Positions 7,368 to 16,507 are shown, counted from the first letter of the stretch. The stretch: DNA of 47,814 bases from Natrinema soli (GCF_028618695.1 NZ_JAQIVI010000073.1:1-47814), one strand, 5' to 3'. Program-made: numbers and translations. Notes: generated by a model from the sequence alone, not told the origin.

Positions 7368-8777
7368 ATGACTGGATTTGTAAATCGGGAACGGGAACTG
7401 AAACGCCTCAGTAAGCTCTACGAGAGCGATACCGCGGCACTGGCAGTAGTTTGGGGGCGACGGCGGATGGGAAAAACGACGCTCGCGATCGAGTCGATCC
7501 GAGATCGCGACGGCGCCATCTACTACCAGGCGACTAGAGGGACTGCAGACCAGCAGATTTCCTCGTTCATCAACGACGCTGCCGAGGTGTATCCAGGGAT
7601 CACACGGATCCGTGAAGAGTGGGAGCCACTCTTCGAATTTCTTGCCGAGCAGGATGCAGTCATCATTGTCGACGAGTTCCCGTACCTCGTCGAGCAAACG
7701 GACGCACTCCCGTCGATCCTGCAGCGCGTCTGGGATCATACCGCTGAGAAAACTGCGACGACCTTCGTGCTGACCGGGTCCGCTATCGGAATGATGCACG
7801 AGTACGCCCTTGAAGGAACAGCGCCGTTGTACGGTCGCGTCGCCAAGAATCCGAACGGGGAGATCGAAGTTGGCCCGCTCCGCTTCGGGGCTGCAATGTC
7901 GTTTTTTCCCGAGTATCCCCCCGTTGACCAGGTGATGACCTACGGTGTCTTCGGCGGGACGCCAGAGTATTTGCGAGCCGTCGAAGACAACGAGACGCTC
8001 GAGGAGAACGTCACGAGAACGTTGTTACGCCGTGACGGAGGGCTCCACGAGGAGCCCGAAAACGTGCTCCACCGGGAACTGGATGAGGTCGACCGTTATT
8101 TTGCGATATTGAAGTCGCTTGCGGAAGGAAACCGAGTCAAGAACGAAGTCGCCCAGGGTGCCGGAATCAGTAATAGTAGTGTCGGCTATTATCTCGATCG
8201 ACTGAATGACTTGCGAATTATCGAACGAGACTACCCAGTCACCGTCGATCCGGATCGGAGCCGGAAAGGTCGGTATATGATCACAGATCCATTGTTCCGG
8301 TTCTGGTTCAGATTCGTCTATGGGCGGACAGCCCGGTACGAGGTATATGGCGAGGATGCCTACACCGACCTCATCGACCCAGAACTGCCAGACTTCGTCA
8401 GTGGGACGTTCGAGCAGTTGTGCCAACACGCTGTCCTGTACGCGTTCGGCGACGAGTATCGCTTCGTAGAGGAACCTGGGAACTGGTGGGATGGTAGTGG
8501 AAGCGAGATCGATATCGTTGCTCCGACGAATGGAGAGACACTCCTCGTCGGTGAGGTGAAGTTCCGACAGGACGCAGTTGGGTACGATGTCCTCAGTCAA
8601 CTCGAATCTGAAGCTCTGAAAGTGGACTGGCACCCAGACAGCGGTGGTGACCCGGAGTACCAGTATGCGCTATTCAGTCGGTCTGGATTCTCGTCCGCAG
8701 TCAAGGAGGCCGGATCGGAACGGGACGATCTTCACCTGTTCACCGTCACTGACGTCGTCGGACTGATCACGGAGTAG
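7368..8777 (+). CDS. archaeal AAA+/STAND-type ATPase with DUF234 C-terminus
   Basis: The 469-residue protein has Walker A GRRRMGKTT near residues 30-38 and Walker B VIIVDEFPY near 97-105, typical of the archaeal ATPase family related to STAND NTPases. A winged-helix segment lies near residues 255-290 (NEVAQGAGISNSSVGYYLDR). The C-terminal DUF234 domain has EIDIVAPTNG then VGEVKFR, the D and ExK of a PD-(D/E)XK-like nuclease fold. The family is widespread in archaea and its cellular role is unsettled. Defence or mobile-element functions have been proposed. It stands alone here. Confidence 0.85.
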   Translation: MTGFVNRERELKRLSKLYESDTAALAVVWGRRRMGKTTLAIESIRDRDGAIYYQATRGTADQQISSFINDAAEVYPGITRIREEWEPLFEFLAEQDAVIIVDEFPYLVEQTDALPSILQRVWDHTAEKTATTFVLTGSAIGMMHEYALEGTAPLYGRVAKNPNGEIEVGPLRFGAAMSFFPEYPPVDQVMTYGVFGGTPEYLRAVEDNETLEENVTRTLLRRDGGLHEEPENVLHRELDEVDRYFAILKSLAEGNRVKNEVAQGAGISNSSVGYYLDRLNDLRIIERDYPVTVDPDRSRKGRYMITDPLFRFWFRFVYGRTARYEVYGEDAYTDLIDPELPDFVSGTFEQLCQHAVLYAFGDEYRFVEEPGNWWDGSGSEIDIVAPTNGETLLVGEVKFRQDAVGYDVLSQLESEALKVDWHPDSGGDPEYQYALFSRSGFSSAVKEAGSERDDLHLFTVTDVVGLITE

Positions 8778-8983
8778 CAATCGAAGTGAATTGACTACCA
8801 GCTATGCATTGAGAACACCAGTCTCAGCTTCTGAGTATTAGGTTGTAAACAGGGTGTCATAGAAAAGTTCCCATATCCTCTCTCTGTGACTAGCCGACAA
8901 ACGGTAAGTACAGAGCAAGTAGTGTGCGACCTTTTCAGTGAAATAGCTATTTGGAAAACATGACCCTAAGAGAAAGACGATTT

Positions 8984-9424
8984 TCAACCTATGGAGGGTA
9001 CCATTTGGTCGCCATTATTATCATGCCGTGCGCCAACGCTGAGGGCTAACGCAGCGGTTAACAAGCCAACTGCCGAGGCTATGAAAAACCATCCCAACCA
9101 GAGGCCAAAGACGGAGATACCTACGCTAACAAGTGCAGTTCCCCATGTTATACGTCGGTGGTTGGTCCATGTAGCGATTCCGCCGATAGCGACGAGGCCT
9201 AAGAGGAGAGTTGCCCAGAAGAACAGCGTGGACGCATTGCCACCAGCATTCCCGACAAGGTAGTCGATACCAGCTATACATCCTTCGGCACCTCCACTTG
9301 TCTGATGACACGAGACTGAACCGAATGCACCCATTAGATAGAGAAATCCATATGCTCCAGCCAGACCGGCCAACCCAGCAGCGATTCGGGCAACACGTCT
9401 GGGACCGACCGTTGTATTAGCCAT
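8984..9424 (-). CDS. small multi-pass membrane protein
   Basis: From ATG 9424 (MANTTVGPRR) the protein has 146 residues. Four hydrophobic segments lie near residues 14-32, 65-83, 93-110 and 113-130, so it is an integral membrane protein. The loop between the first two contains two Cys (SCHQTSGGAEGC) that could form an extracytoplasmic disulfide. A longer reading from 9481 adds an AT-rich, less likely start. The family is not recognised. It lies inside cassette 1. Confidence 0.6.
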   Translation of the reverse strand: MANTTVGPRRVARIAAGLAGLAGAYGFLYLMGAFGSVSCHQTSGGAEGCIAGIDYLVGNAGGNASTLFFWATLLLGLVAIGGIATWTNHRRITWGTALVSVGISVFGLWLGWFFIASAVGLLTAALALSVGARHDNNGDQMVPSIG

Positions 9425-9651
9425 ATAGAACAAGACGTAGTGTAGGATCTTTAATATTTTCCTGATAAGTGCATAATTCACTAAGTATGTACACGTAGTT
9501 GCCGTTCAGCACAGATGAAGCACACATCGTTCAGTACAGATGAGAAAAGTATTGTTCTGGAGTGATTGACCATATAATAGAATATTCGACATAATCGTGG
9601 AAATCACTGATAGCCATTCACCACCAATATTCATAATTGAGGGGTAGAGAC

Positions 9652-9810
9652 ATGAGCACACTTAAATTATTACGGAAGGATTCTCGGTGGAAAAGGGGAG
9701 CCAGCAAAACAACAATGTACGAATGTCGTAACTGTGGGCAGAAATTCTCAACAGACGTTAACATGTGTTTCACCTGCGAATCAGATGAGATTGCGCACTA
9801 CGAATTCTAA
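9652..9810 (+). CDS. 52-residue zinc-ribbon protein
   Basis: ATG 9652 to TAA 9808 encodes 52 residues with CRNC near residue 24 and CFTC near residue 41, a compact zinc ribbon ending in ESDEIAHYEF. Small ribbons of this kind are abundant in haloarchaea and most lack known function. An alternative start is ATG 9715, giving only the ribbon. It lies inside cassette 1, downstream of and divergent from the membrane-protein gene. Confidence 0.6.
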   Translation: MSTLKLLRKDSRWKRGASKTTMYECRNCGQKFSTDVNMCFTCESDEIAHYEF

Positions 9811-10031
9811 GCGTCACCTATAGTGAGACTTTCATACGACTGTTCTGGTACGGTATTAACAAAGCACCTATGCTCTGTTCGCAAGTGTAGTGAACGGATA
9901 GTTCGAACCAGATTGGGTGAAAATAACGTTATGCGGATCGTTCTATGGCACTCTTCTACCTTCACAGTGCGAAGACATACAATTCTCCATGGAAAGAAGT
10001 CAAATACAGCCACATTGAATACTCTCGTAAT

Positions 10032-10307
10032 ATGGATGACCTCACCGGCTTCCAACGAGACCTCCTGTACGTGATCGCAGGTGCCGATCGCCCGTCCGGA
10101 CAAGATGTCAAAGAGGAGATAGAGGGGTACTATGAGAGCGAGATCAATCACGGTCGGCTGTATCCCAACCTCGACACGCTTGTCAACAAGGAGTTGGTCG
10201 AGAAGGGGGAACTCGACCGGCGGACGAACTATTACGCGATCAGCGACGCAGGAGAGCAAGCGATCCAGGATAGACAAGCATGGGAAGATCAGTACGTCGA
10301 GTTGTAA
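10032..10307 (+). CDS. PadR-family winged-helix regulator
   Basis: From ATG 10032 (MDDLTGFQRDLLYVIAGAD) the protein has 91 residues and is a single PadR-type winged helix. The recognition region is around HGRLYPNLDTLVNKELVEKG and the wing around RRTNYYAISDAG. This is the usual size and layout of haloarchaeal PadR proteins, which bind DNA as dimers and sense unknown ligands. A longer frame from 9945 is not protein-like. The start lies 79 bases after the right end of cassette 1. Confidence 0.82.
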   Translation: MDDLTGFQRDLLYVIAGADRPSGQDVKEEIEGYYESEINHGRLYPNLDTLVNKELVEKGELDRRTNYYAISDAGEQAIQDRQAWEDQYVEL

Positions 10308-10417
10308 TGCATCCATATTCGTTCGTTCGAGACCGTTGGAAATTCCGACCGTTTTGCCAATGAGAAGGCTTATACTGGCAAAATTGAGTCTACCACTGTA
10401 TGCCAAGTGAGAGAACA

Positions 10418-10705
10418 ATGACAAATATCGTTACAATAATTGGTCGTGGAGTGCCATCCAACTACGAAATTAGCGTCGATGGTGACATCGAACCAGTTGA
10501 GGCTGACTCGCTTGAGAAAACCACAGTGGTTTCGGAACATGCTGTCGAGGGGACGATCGAAACCGGCGTCCATCGGTTCCAGTTTTCTGGGGAACTAGCG
10601 AATGTCCATGTTCTCGATTGGAACGGAACTCCAGCATCTGAATCACCGAGCACACCGGAAATCCACATCGACTACGGCGTCCCCGGCCGAAAGAACAACA
10701 GCTAG
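10418..10705 (+). CDS. haloarchaeal hypothetical protein
   Basis: From ATG 10418 the product has 95 residues (six more if ATG 10400 is used). It alternates beta-strand-like segments (IVTIIGRGVPSNYEISVDGD, VHRFQFSGELANVHVLDWNG) and ends with a short Ser/Pro-rich tail. The pattern matches a small conserved haloarchaeal family that I recognise by style but cannot name. It is cytosolic, with no signal peptide or metal motif. Confidence 0.6.
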   Translation: MTNIVTIIGRGVPSNYEISVDGDIEPVEADSLEKTTVVSEHAVEGTIETGVHRFQFSGELANVHVLDWNGTPASESPSTPEIHIDYGVPGRKNNS

Positions 10706-11248
10706 ACTGGCAACGCGATTTCGCTTCACTAAATTTCTACAATCGCGGTCGTAGGTCAGCTGTTATCGTTGGTTTCGAGCTTGAACTGGTCGTCTTCAGC
10801 GACAGCGTTGAGAACGAGACTCGTATTTGACTGGTTGATGTCTGGACTGACGGATTGCCAGCCTACCGAGGCATGGAGCACGATCACCGGTACATTGTCC
10901 ACAACGAGGATATGTCTCCGAAGATAGCGTCCATACGAACCAAGCGGAGTGTCTCTGGTCGCCGCTCTAGCCGTGGTTAGCGAAGTTCCGCGGCCTCTCC
11001 GAGCAGGGCTTGGAGCAGGCCGCTCGCACCTACGGATTCCTCCGCTCACACACCCTTTCTGGGGCACCGATTCACGCGGCCTCGTCGATTGCATCGCTGT
11101 CAATGTATTCCGCTAGACTACCGAAGAGCGACTCTCGAAGACCTTCTTAGAAGAACGTACACAGGAGGAGATAGTCCAGCACCTAATATCTCAGCACAAG
11201 GAAACTGACATTCAAACTATTTCATGACCTTCTCGGTCGAATGTCGGC
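10706..11248. other. spacer with gene fragments
   Basis: No intact gene is seen. On the minus strand 10756-10940 reads as a plausible protein tail (RHILVVDNVPVIVLHASVG), but its upstream part breaks into other frames. On the plus strand about 11118-11225 reads EERLSKTFLEERTQEEIVQH to a stop, also tail-like. Both look like remnants of unidentified genes. Confidence 0.3.
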
Positions 11249-11776
11249 TCAGCTTCCGTTCTCATCTCCGTTTTCCATCGTATCCTCGAGTATCGGCTCG
11301 AGATGCTCCTGAAACGCAAATGGGTCAGTAAGCCCGGCCTCGAGCGCGGCGAGACACATCTCAACGGAATATGTCCGATCACCATCTGAGCATGGAGCAA
11401 CACAACGGAGTTCGTCATCCTCATATACAGCCAGACAGACGATCGGTACCTGAATCTCCACGGCTGGTTGAGAACTGATCAGGGACGTAGTTTCACGCTG
11501 TGTAAATGCTGGACGCAGCGTGTATCCCTCGCGATCAGCCCATGCCTGAAACGATTTGACTGTGAGTGAAACTGATGGCCCGGAATCGGTGAGTTCTTCG
11601 AGAGCAGGGTTTACAGTTGTCCAGCTTTTGATTTCCACGTTGGCAATCCCATCTGCCTCTAACCGTCGCACGCGAGTGACGGTCTTTTTGAGTTGCTGTA
11701 TGATTTCCGAAGAAGTGCGTTGACGAAGATACAGTTGAGCTCGTATTGTTTCAGCCTGTTCTGGTAATTCTGTCAT
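11249..11776 (-). CDS. haloarchaeal HTH-domain protein
   Basis: From ATG 11776 (MTELPEQAETIRAQLYLRQR) the protein has 175 residues. The N-terminal ~60 residues form a predicted helix-turn-helix. The C-terminal half has PIVCLAVYEDDELRCVAPCS, followed by TYSVEMCLAALE. This combination marks a family of haloarchaeal 'HTH domain-containing' proteins of unknown target. No neighbours suggest a regulon. A 23-residue longer start has no support. Confidence 0.65.
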   Translation of the reverse strand: MTELPEQAETIRAQLYLRQRTSSEIIQQLKKTVTRVRRLEADGIANVEIKSWTTVNPALEELTDSGPSVSLTVKSFQAWADREGYTLRPAFTQRETTSLISSQPAVEIQVPIVCLAVYEDDELRCVAPCSDGDRTYSVEMCLAALEAGLTDPFAFQEHLEPILEDTMENGDENGS

Positions 11777-11907
11777 TATTATGAAGAAGTGCCGGGTATT
11801 ATCTTCCGCATTCCCCTCCCATTTCTGGCTCAATAAAGCAACCACAAGTTATAGATTTCTATATCTAATAATCTTCACAATTTGAACCATGTTTTATCCG
11901 GTGTTGT

Positions 11908-12746
11908 GAGGGTGTCATAGAACTATTCACAAGGAATTGCTTTCACCCGACATGCAGTGAGCCGGCTGCTCCGTAGGTATGCGAAAGTTCCACTACTCAC
12001 TCCGCCACATCTTCCAATTCGAACGAGCCGTGGTCAATCTCGCCCGCCCGCTCGTATCGGAGCATTTGGACCCCCGTGCTCGACGTCTCAGCAGTTGTCA
12101 GTTCGAGGGCCGCAGGAATCGTCCCGTCGCCGAACAACCGCTTCCCGTCCCCCAGTATTAGGGGGAAGGTCCAGAGCCAGAACTCGTCGACGAGGTCGTG
12201 TGCGAGCAGCGTCTGGATCAGGTCGCTGCTCCCCTGCATCACGATCACGTCCCCGCCCTTTTTGAGGTTCTCGACGGCCGCCACAACGTCGCCTGAGAGG
12301 AGTGTCGAGTTGTTCCACTCCACCGCGTCGAGGGTTCTGGAAGCGACGTACTTGGGCATGCTGTTCAGTTTCGTCGCCATGGGATCGTCTTCCTCGACGT
12401 TGGGCCAGTATGAAGCGAAGATCTCGTAGGTTTTTCGGCCGAGCAGCAGCGCGTCCGCCTCGGCGAACTGGCCGTCCATGACCTCGCCCATCTCCTCATC
12501 CCAGTAGTTCATCGACCACCCACCCTGATCGAAGCCACCGTCTCGGTCCTCGTCAGGTCCCCCCGGTGCTTGCATCACGCCATCGAGGCTGAGTTGTGTT
12601 CCAACGACGAGCGTTCCAGTCGTGTCGTCCGTATGATTATCGTTCATACATCTTGATTACGTGAAAGCAGACGATAACGCTATCTCTGCACTAAACGATC
12701 CAGTGGTAGCGCACCAAAGGTGTGCGAACTGTTCTATGACATCTTC
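11908..12746. mobile_element. inverted-repeat-bounded cassette 2 (no transposase)
   Basis: Left end GGGTGTCATAGAACTATTCAC begins at 11910. Right end TGTGCGAACTGTTCTATGACAT lies at 12721-12742. They are inverted and outward-facing, like the ends of cassettes 1 and 3, and enclose only the dihydrofolate-reductase-fold gene. The inner parts of these ends match the family less well than the other copies. No target duplication is seen. Confidence 0.45.
11997..12647 (-). CDS. dihydrofolate reductase family protein (RibD C-terminal type)
   Basis: The 216-residue protein has the RibD_C/DHFR fold. TQLSLDGVMQAPGG near residues 17-30 is the signature N-terminal motif, ADALLLGRKTYEIF near 65-78 contacts NADPH, and VIVMQGSSDLIQTLL followed by VDEFWLWTFPLILGDGKRLF are the C-terminal motifs. 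Members reduce varied small substrates with NADPH, and the substrate here is unknown. The start is ATG 12647. It is the sole passenger of cassette 2. Confidence 0.85.
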   Translation of the reverse strand: MNDNHTDDTTGTLVVGTQLSLDGVMQAPGGPDEDRDGGFDQGGWSMNYWDEEMGEVMDGQFAEADALLLGRKTYEIFASYWPNVEEDDPMATKLNSMPKYVASRTLDAVEWNNSTLLSGDVVAAVENLKKGGDVIVMQGSSDLIQTLLAHDLVDEFWLWTFPLILGDGKRLFGDGTIPAALELTTAETSSTGVQMLRYERAGEIDHGSFELEDVAE

Positions 12747-12815
12747 GTAGCACAATAAATCGCTATGCACGAGTCGCACTCGAGTGCATTGATGATCTCG
12801 AGCAGAAGCGGTCGA

Positions 12816-13082
12816 TCACTCACCGTCTGTCTCCTTGCTGACGATGTCGATGGTCTCTTAGGCGGTCGAATTGATTCGTTCAAGCTGATCGAGAATCGTC
12901 TCTGGTTCATCATCGTGCCGCGGGGCAAGGTAGAACGCTGACCTACTGGTATCCAACTCGAAGTACCGCTCAACGATGTAGCCGACCGCTTCGGCCTCGA
13001 GCTCACGCTTCGATCGCTCAGCCTTGTCATCGGCACCACTGTGTACTCTTCGATCCGTTTTCCCACTCTCGATCTGGTGATA
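12816..13082 (-). pseudogene. C-terminal fragment of an ArdC/ImmA-like protein
   Basis: Minus-strand translation from 13082 gives KAERSKRELEAEAVGYIVER then FELDTSRSAFYLAPRHDDEP and ILDQLERINSTA, with TAA at 12858-12860 and a further short stretch to TGA 12816. The pattern is the C-terminus of the ArdC-like antirestriction/ImmA metallopeptidase family carried on haloarchaeal plasmids. The catalytic HExxH part and the start are missing, with an in-frame stop just upstream, so this is a remnant. Confidence 0.6.
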
Positions 13083-13212
13083 TCAGATTCCCAACACGGA
13101 TGGCTGCAAGACGATGACAGCGCTGTCTCTCCGCCCTAACGGCGGTGCTTTAGCGCCTCCAATTCAGATAAAGGAACCGTGCTACCATCGACTGTTCAGG
13201 CGCGAGAGGGTG

Positions 13213-14043
13213 TCAAGTGCAAAGCGCTTGCTGCTTAAGCGGTGGGCCCATTTGAACAACGCGGCAGTTCCCGGGAGTTTCTGCTACTGTGAGCGCAGCT
13301 GCTAGTTGCAGCCACGGGCCAACTCGGTGGTGATCGAGTAATCGCGACGGATCCGGTGGCCAAAACAGCACACCACCGAGTGGATCGTCGGGATCACCGT
13401 ATCGCTCTGGCGGGAGGATTGTCTCGAGGAACGCATCAGCAGCGTCGAGTAGCGTCTGGTTCTCCTCGAGGATGGTCGGAACAACGGGATCGCGGCGCTC
13501 AGCAGCCGTCTGAAACGAGAGCGCCAGACGATATCCGTTTTCGTCGACATGGATGAGATCGAGTGCCTCGAGCCGGTTGCGATAGTTCCGGATGGTCCGT
13601 GCTGAGACGCCCGCTCGGGCGGCGAGGGCACGCTGTGACAGGCGGTTTTCGGCTGTGAGAAGCATCTGAACGATTCGGCCAACTGTCGGTGGAAGATCGG
13701 CGAGCAACTGCTGGGGTTCGAGCATACTCAACGCGTAGCGGAGTTCGTCCGGCCGGAGCTCTCGGCTCTCGTCTTCGCCGGCGAGTTGGTACAGTGCTCG
13801 AGCAGCAGCGTATGGTGAACTGACTACCGCCTGTAGTAGCGAGATACTGTCTCGAGTCGGTCGGAGGTTCTCGGTCTGCAGGATCCGCGTCGCAGCCATC
13901 GCGTAGCCCGTTCGATCGACCGACGAGAGGGAGACGTGGACAGCGAATTCGAGAGCGTCATCAGCGACCGCTGCTGGCCTCTCGAGCGCTTCCTCGAAAT
14001 ACGGACGGAAAAGTCGATGGGCATCTTCACCGCGAACGACCAC
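13213..14043 (-). CDS. plasmid-type HTH protein, paralogue of the broken gene near 25.3 kb
   Basis: The product is 276 residues from the start at 14043. Residues 1-110 are helical and unassigned. A winged helix lies near residues 120-175 (ENRLSQRALAARAGVSARTI, RNRLEALDLIHVDENGYRL). The C-terminal ~90 residues (GDPDDPLGGVLFWPPDPSRL) recur nearly unchanged at 25308-25787. This layout is common for haloarchaeal plasmid proteins of unknown function. The exact start is uncertain because other in-frame starts follow. Confidence 0.65.
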   Translation of the reverse strand: MVVRGEDAHRLFRPYFEEALERPAAVADDALEFAVHVSLSSVDRTGYAMAATRILQTENLRPTRDSISLLQAVVSSPYAAARALYQLAGEDESRELRPDELRYALSMLEPQQLLADLPPTVGRIVQMLLTAENRLSQRALAARAGVSARTIRNYRNRLEALDLIHVDENGYRLALSFQTAAERRDPVVPTILEENQTLLDAADAFLETILPPERYGDPDDPLGGVLFWPPDPSRLLDHHRVGPWLQLAAALTVAETPGNCRVVQMGPPLKQQALCT

Positions 14044-14286
14044 GGGGCCGATAAGCGCTCAGTCCTGCCCAGGAGTTCCACGCCGAGTAGCCTGTGATTA
14101 TTCTGTAATTAGACTGTCATCGCACTCGCGCGTAAATTCGTCCTGTCTGGACTATTAGATAGAAGAATACACACTCTGCCGTCATAGCTATTCAGTTGCG
14201 ATTGTGCAAATACACGGTAGCTGCACTATTATATTCGTGTTACAGTCAATAACAGAATACCTACTTCGTATCTACTAAGACGCGCT

Positions 14287-15858
14287 ATGGTAAAAGATCA
14301 ACAGAACGGGGACGGGCTAAAACGGAGAGGCTATCTCAAAGGGATCGCGGGAACAGGACTCGGTGTTGGCATACTTAGCATGTCGACTGCCAGCACGAAC
14401 GCGAGCGAAGACGAGGACGATGCTAAGAATAAGGGTAATACGCACGATGTCGACGGTGACTGCGTATACTTGGTCTTCGGTGCCGATTCGTCCGAGGACG
14501 ATCTCGACGCGTGGGTCGCCGAACACGAAGACGAGATCGCCGAGGGATCGCAAGATTCCACCGCCCAAGTCGTTCAATATCAGGACATTTCCCAGCTCAA
14601 CGTCAATCAGCAGGCCAACGCCGTCAGTATCGCTATCGATGGCGGAGAGGCGACGGCAATTCAGCAGGCCGACCAGAACAACAGCAACACCCAAGAGGGA
14701 CGCGCTGAGTCGATAAACATCTCCGAAACGGAGAACAGTGAGACGTTCAACGACGTTAGCACCGTGTACATCGTCTTCGCCGAGGAGACCGGATACCGAG
14801 AATTCAACGGCTGGGTTGTGAGCGATGAGACCTACCAGAGCGAGCAGTCTGCCCAGGCGACAATCGAGCAGTCTCAGGAGGTCAACCAGTTGAACTACAG
14901 CAGCCAGAGCACTGCCGTCGCCATCGCTGAAGACGGCAGCGACGCTGGGGCCTACCAGCAGAGTGCGCAGACGAACGAGAACTACCAGCACGCCGAGGCA
15001 GCCGCAGTGAACATCGGCGGAGGCAAGAAAGCAAAGAAACGAAAGAAGAAGAAGAAGAAAGGCAAGGAGATAGCTGGCAGTCAGGAGGCAATGTCATCGA
15101 TCGAACAGTGGCAGGAGGTGGCCCAGCTCAACGTCAGCGAGCAGGGAGTCGCAATCGCGATCGCCGTCGGTAGCGGCAGCGTCGCGGAGGCATACCAAGT
15201 CAGTTCACAGTCCAACCTCAACGAGCAGGTCGCCGACGCGACCGCGATCAACTTTGAGTGGACGTCCGCCGATGAAGTCATCGCTAACGCGGACATGGTC
15301 GGCGAATTCTCAGACGAGAAGATGAACCGTACCGATGATGGTTCGTCCCAATCGAACAGCCAGGAAGCGTCCGCGAATATCGCGCAGGTTCAAAGCGTCG
15401 GACAAGAGAACATTAGCTTACAGAACGCTGCGATCGCCGTCGGAACCGACGATAGCACCGCGACAGCTCGACAGGAAAGTTACCAGGCGAACCTCAATGC
15501 ACAGGTTGCATCCGCGGAAGCGCTGAACGTCGAAGGTTCTCACTGTAGCGCGACCGCAGTGGTGAGCGGAGAGAATACAAACGGCGACGAATCGTGGGCG
15601 GTTGCCTACGAAAGCGGTAACAACGAGAACGCACAGCAGGTGGCTACCGCTGAAATCAACCAACTACAGTTCATCGAACAACTGAATGTCAACGAACAGA
15701 ACGGCGCGATCGCATACGCCGCCGACAGCGGCGATGCAGTGGCTGAACAGCTAAATTACCAGCTGAACAGGAATGTACAGGTGGCCGAAGCAAGCGCTGT
15801 CAATGAAGGTGGAGGTGATAAGAACAAGAAAGAGAAGAAGGGCAAGAAGAAGGCCTGA
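14287..15858 (+). CDS. Tat-exported Gln/Asn-ladder repeat protein
   Basis: The 523-residue protein starts with a twin-arginine-type signal (KRRGYLKGIAGTGLGVGIL, Arg-Arg at 13-14), so it is probably exported folded. Five repeats of ~57 residues lie near 88-145, 185-243, 266-322, 355-415 and 447-506. Each follows a Q..Q.N...Q..A.A.A ... Q...Q.N.N.Q.A.A.A.N pattern (for example SQLNVNQQANAVSIAI). Repeats 1 and 2 are preceded by a second repeated module (VYLVFGADSSEDDLDAWV; VYIVFAEETGYREFNGWV). Lysine-rich runs lie near 247-261 and at the C-terminus. The regular Gln/Asn spacing resembles curlin or beta-solenoid fibres, but no homology is claimed. Monocistronic, with an AT-rich promoter region upstream. 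Confidence 0.75.
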   Translation: MVKDQQNGDGLKRRGYLKGIAGTGLGVGILSMSTASTNASEDEDDAKNKGNTHDVDGDCVYLVFGADSSEDDLDAWVAEHEDEIAEGSQDSTAQVVQYQDISQLNVNQQANAVSIAIDGGEATAIQQADQNNSNTQEGRAESINISETENSETFNDVSTVYIVFAEETGYREFNGWVVSDETYQSEQSAQATIEQSQEVNQLNYSSQSTAVAIAEDGSDAGAYQQSAQTNENYQHAEAAAVNIGGGKKAKKRKKKKKKGKEIAGSQEAMSSIEQWQEVAQLNVSEQGVAIAIAVGSGSVAEAYQVSSQSNLNEQVADATAINFEWTSADEVIANADMVGEFSDEKMNRTDDGSSQSNSQEASANIAQVQSVGQENISLQNAAIAVGTDDSTATARQESYQANLNAQVASAEALNVEGSHCSATAVVSGENTNGDESWAVAYESGNNENAQQVATAEINQLQFIEQLNVNEQNGAIAYAADSGDAVAEQLNYQLNRNVQVAEASAVNEGGGDKNKKEKKGKKKA

Positions 15859-16153
15859 TAGCCGTTCACATCGGCGTCCACCTATCGATCCGTTACCCCT
15901 TGACTGGCACAGCGGTGTCGGCCGAGTGAACTGCGAACTCGCTCCACTGCTCCGCCTCTTTCTGTAACTCCGTGTCGAAGCGCGACCGGTTATCGTCCGT
16001 AGATCCTCGATGATATCCAGAAATCATATATTCCCAATAAGTAGCTATATAACAAATTGGTTACACTAAAAGCCTACGCTGCTGACCGCAGTATCAATTC
16101 CTGATGTGCGCCGCGACTTTAATGCTGCGCCCCTCGTGTGTTACACTATAGCA

Positions 16154-16507
16154 ATGTTCAAGGAGTTCTCGGCCGGCTACTACATTGGCCAACTCTACGT
16201 CGAACCGTATGACGGTAACCACGTTGTCATGGACTGCGACCAGCACGTAGAAGCAAACAAACAGGTATATGCCACCGACAAGGGACTTGAACGGCTTGAC
16301 CACCCGCTCGTGATGAAGGTCGATCAACAGCATGTTCCTGTGTTCGCGGACGACGACGTCCCCACAGACACACTTAATCTGCCAGACAAAGTACTTGAAG
16401 CGACCCAAGTCGACCAGCCGCCGACACTGAAATCGGTTTTTATTGCCAAAGCAGAGCGGGCCGCTCAGCTGCTGGAATGGACTACACCGTACAGCATTGG
16501 TCTTTAG
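16154..16507 (+). CDS. DUF5802-family protein, 3' end altered by ISH3
   Basis: From ATG 16154 (MFKEFSAGYYIGQLYVEPYD) the protein has 117 residues. This N-terminus is characteristic of the small haloarchaeal DUF5802 family, whose function is unknown. The stop codon TAG 16505-16507 lies inside the terminal inverted repeat of the ISH3 element, so the last residues and the stop are supplied by the insertion and the native C-terminus is lost or changed. A frame from 16106 adds an unlikely extension. Confidence 0.7.
   Translation: MFKEFSAGYYIGQLYVEPYDGNHVVMDCDQHVEANKQVYATDKGLERLDHPLVMKVDQQHVPVFADDDVPTDTLNLPDKVLEATQVDQPPTLKSVFIAKAERAAQLLEWTTPYSIGL

Larger units (their letters stand above)
8850..9955. 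mobile_element. inverted-repeat-bounded cassette 1 (no transposase)
   Basis: The left end 8852-8915 is an inverted type I copy (outer GGGTGTCATAGAA, inner ACGGTAAGTACAGAG). The right end 9887-9953 is a type II copy (GTAGTGAACGGATAG to CGTTCTATGGCACTC). The ends face outward like terminal inverted repeats and enclose a membrane-protein gene and a zinc-ribbon gene. No transposase and no target duplication are seen. It could be a decayed non-autonomous element or two unrelated relic ends. Confidence 0.45.

Noticed and set aside
12734..13066. Minus-strand frame starting MGKRIEEYTVV
   Set aside because: The protein-like signal is in another frame (the ArdC-like remnant); this one is Arg/Ser-rich.
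13205..13215. GGGTGTCAAG as another dispersed-repeat end
   Set aside because: Only the first eight bases match; the inner half has no similarity to type I or II.
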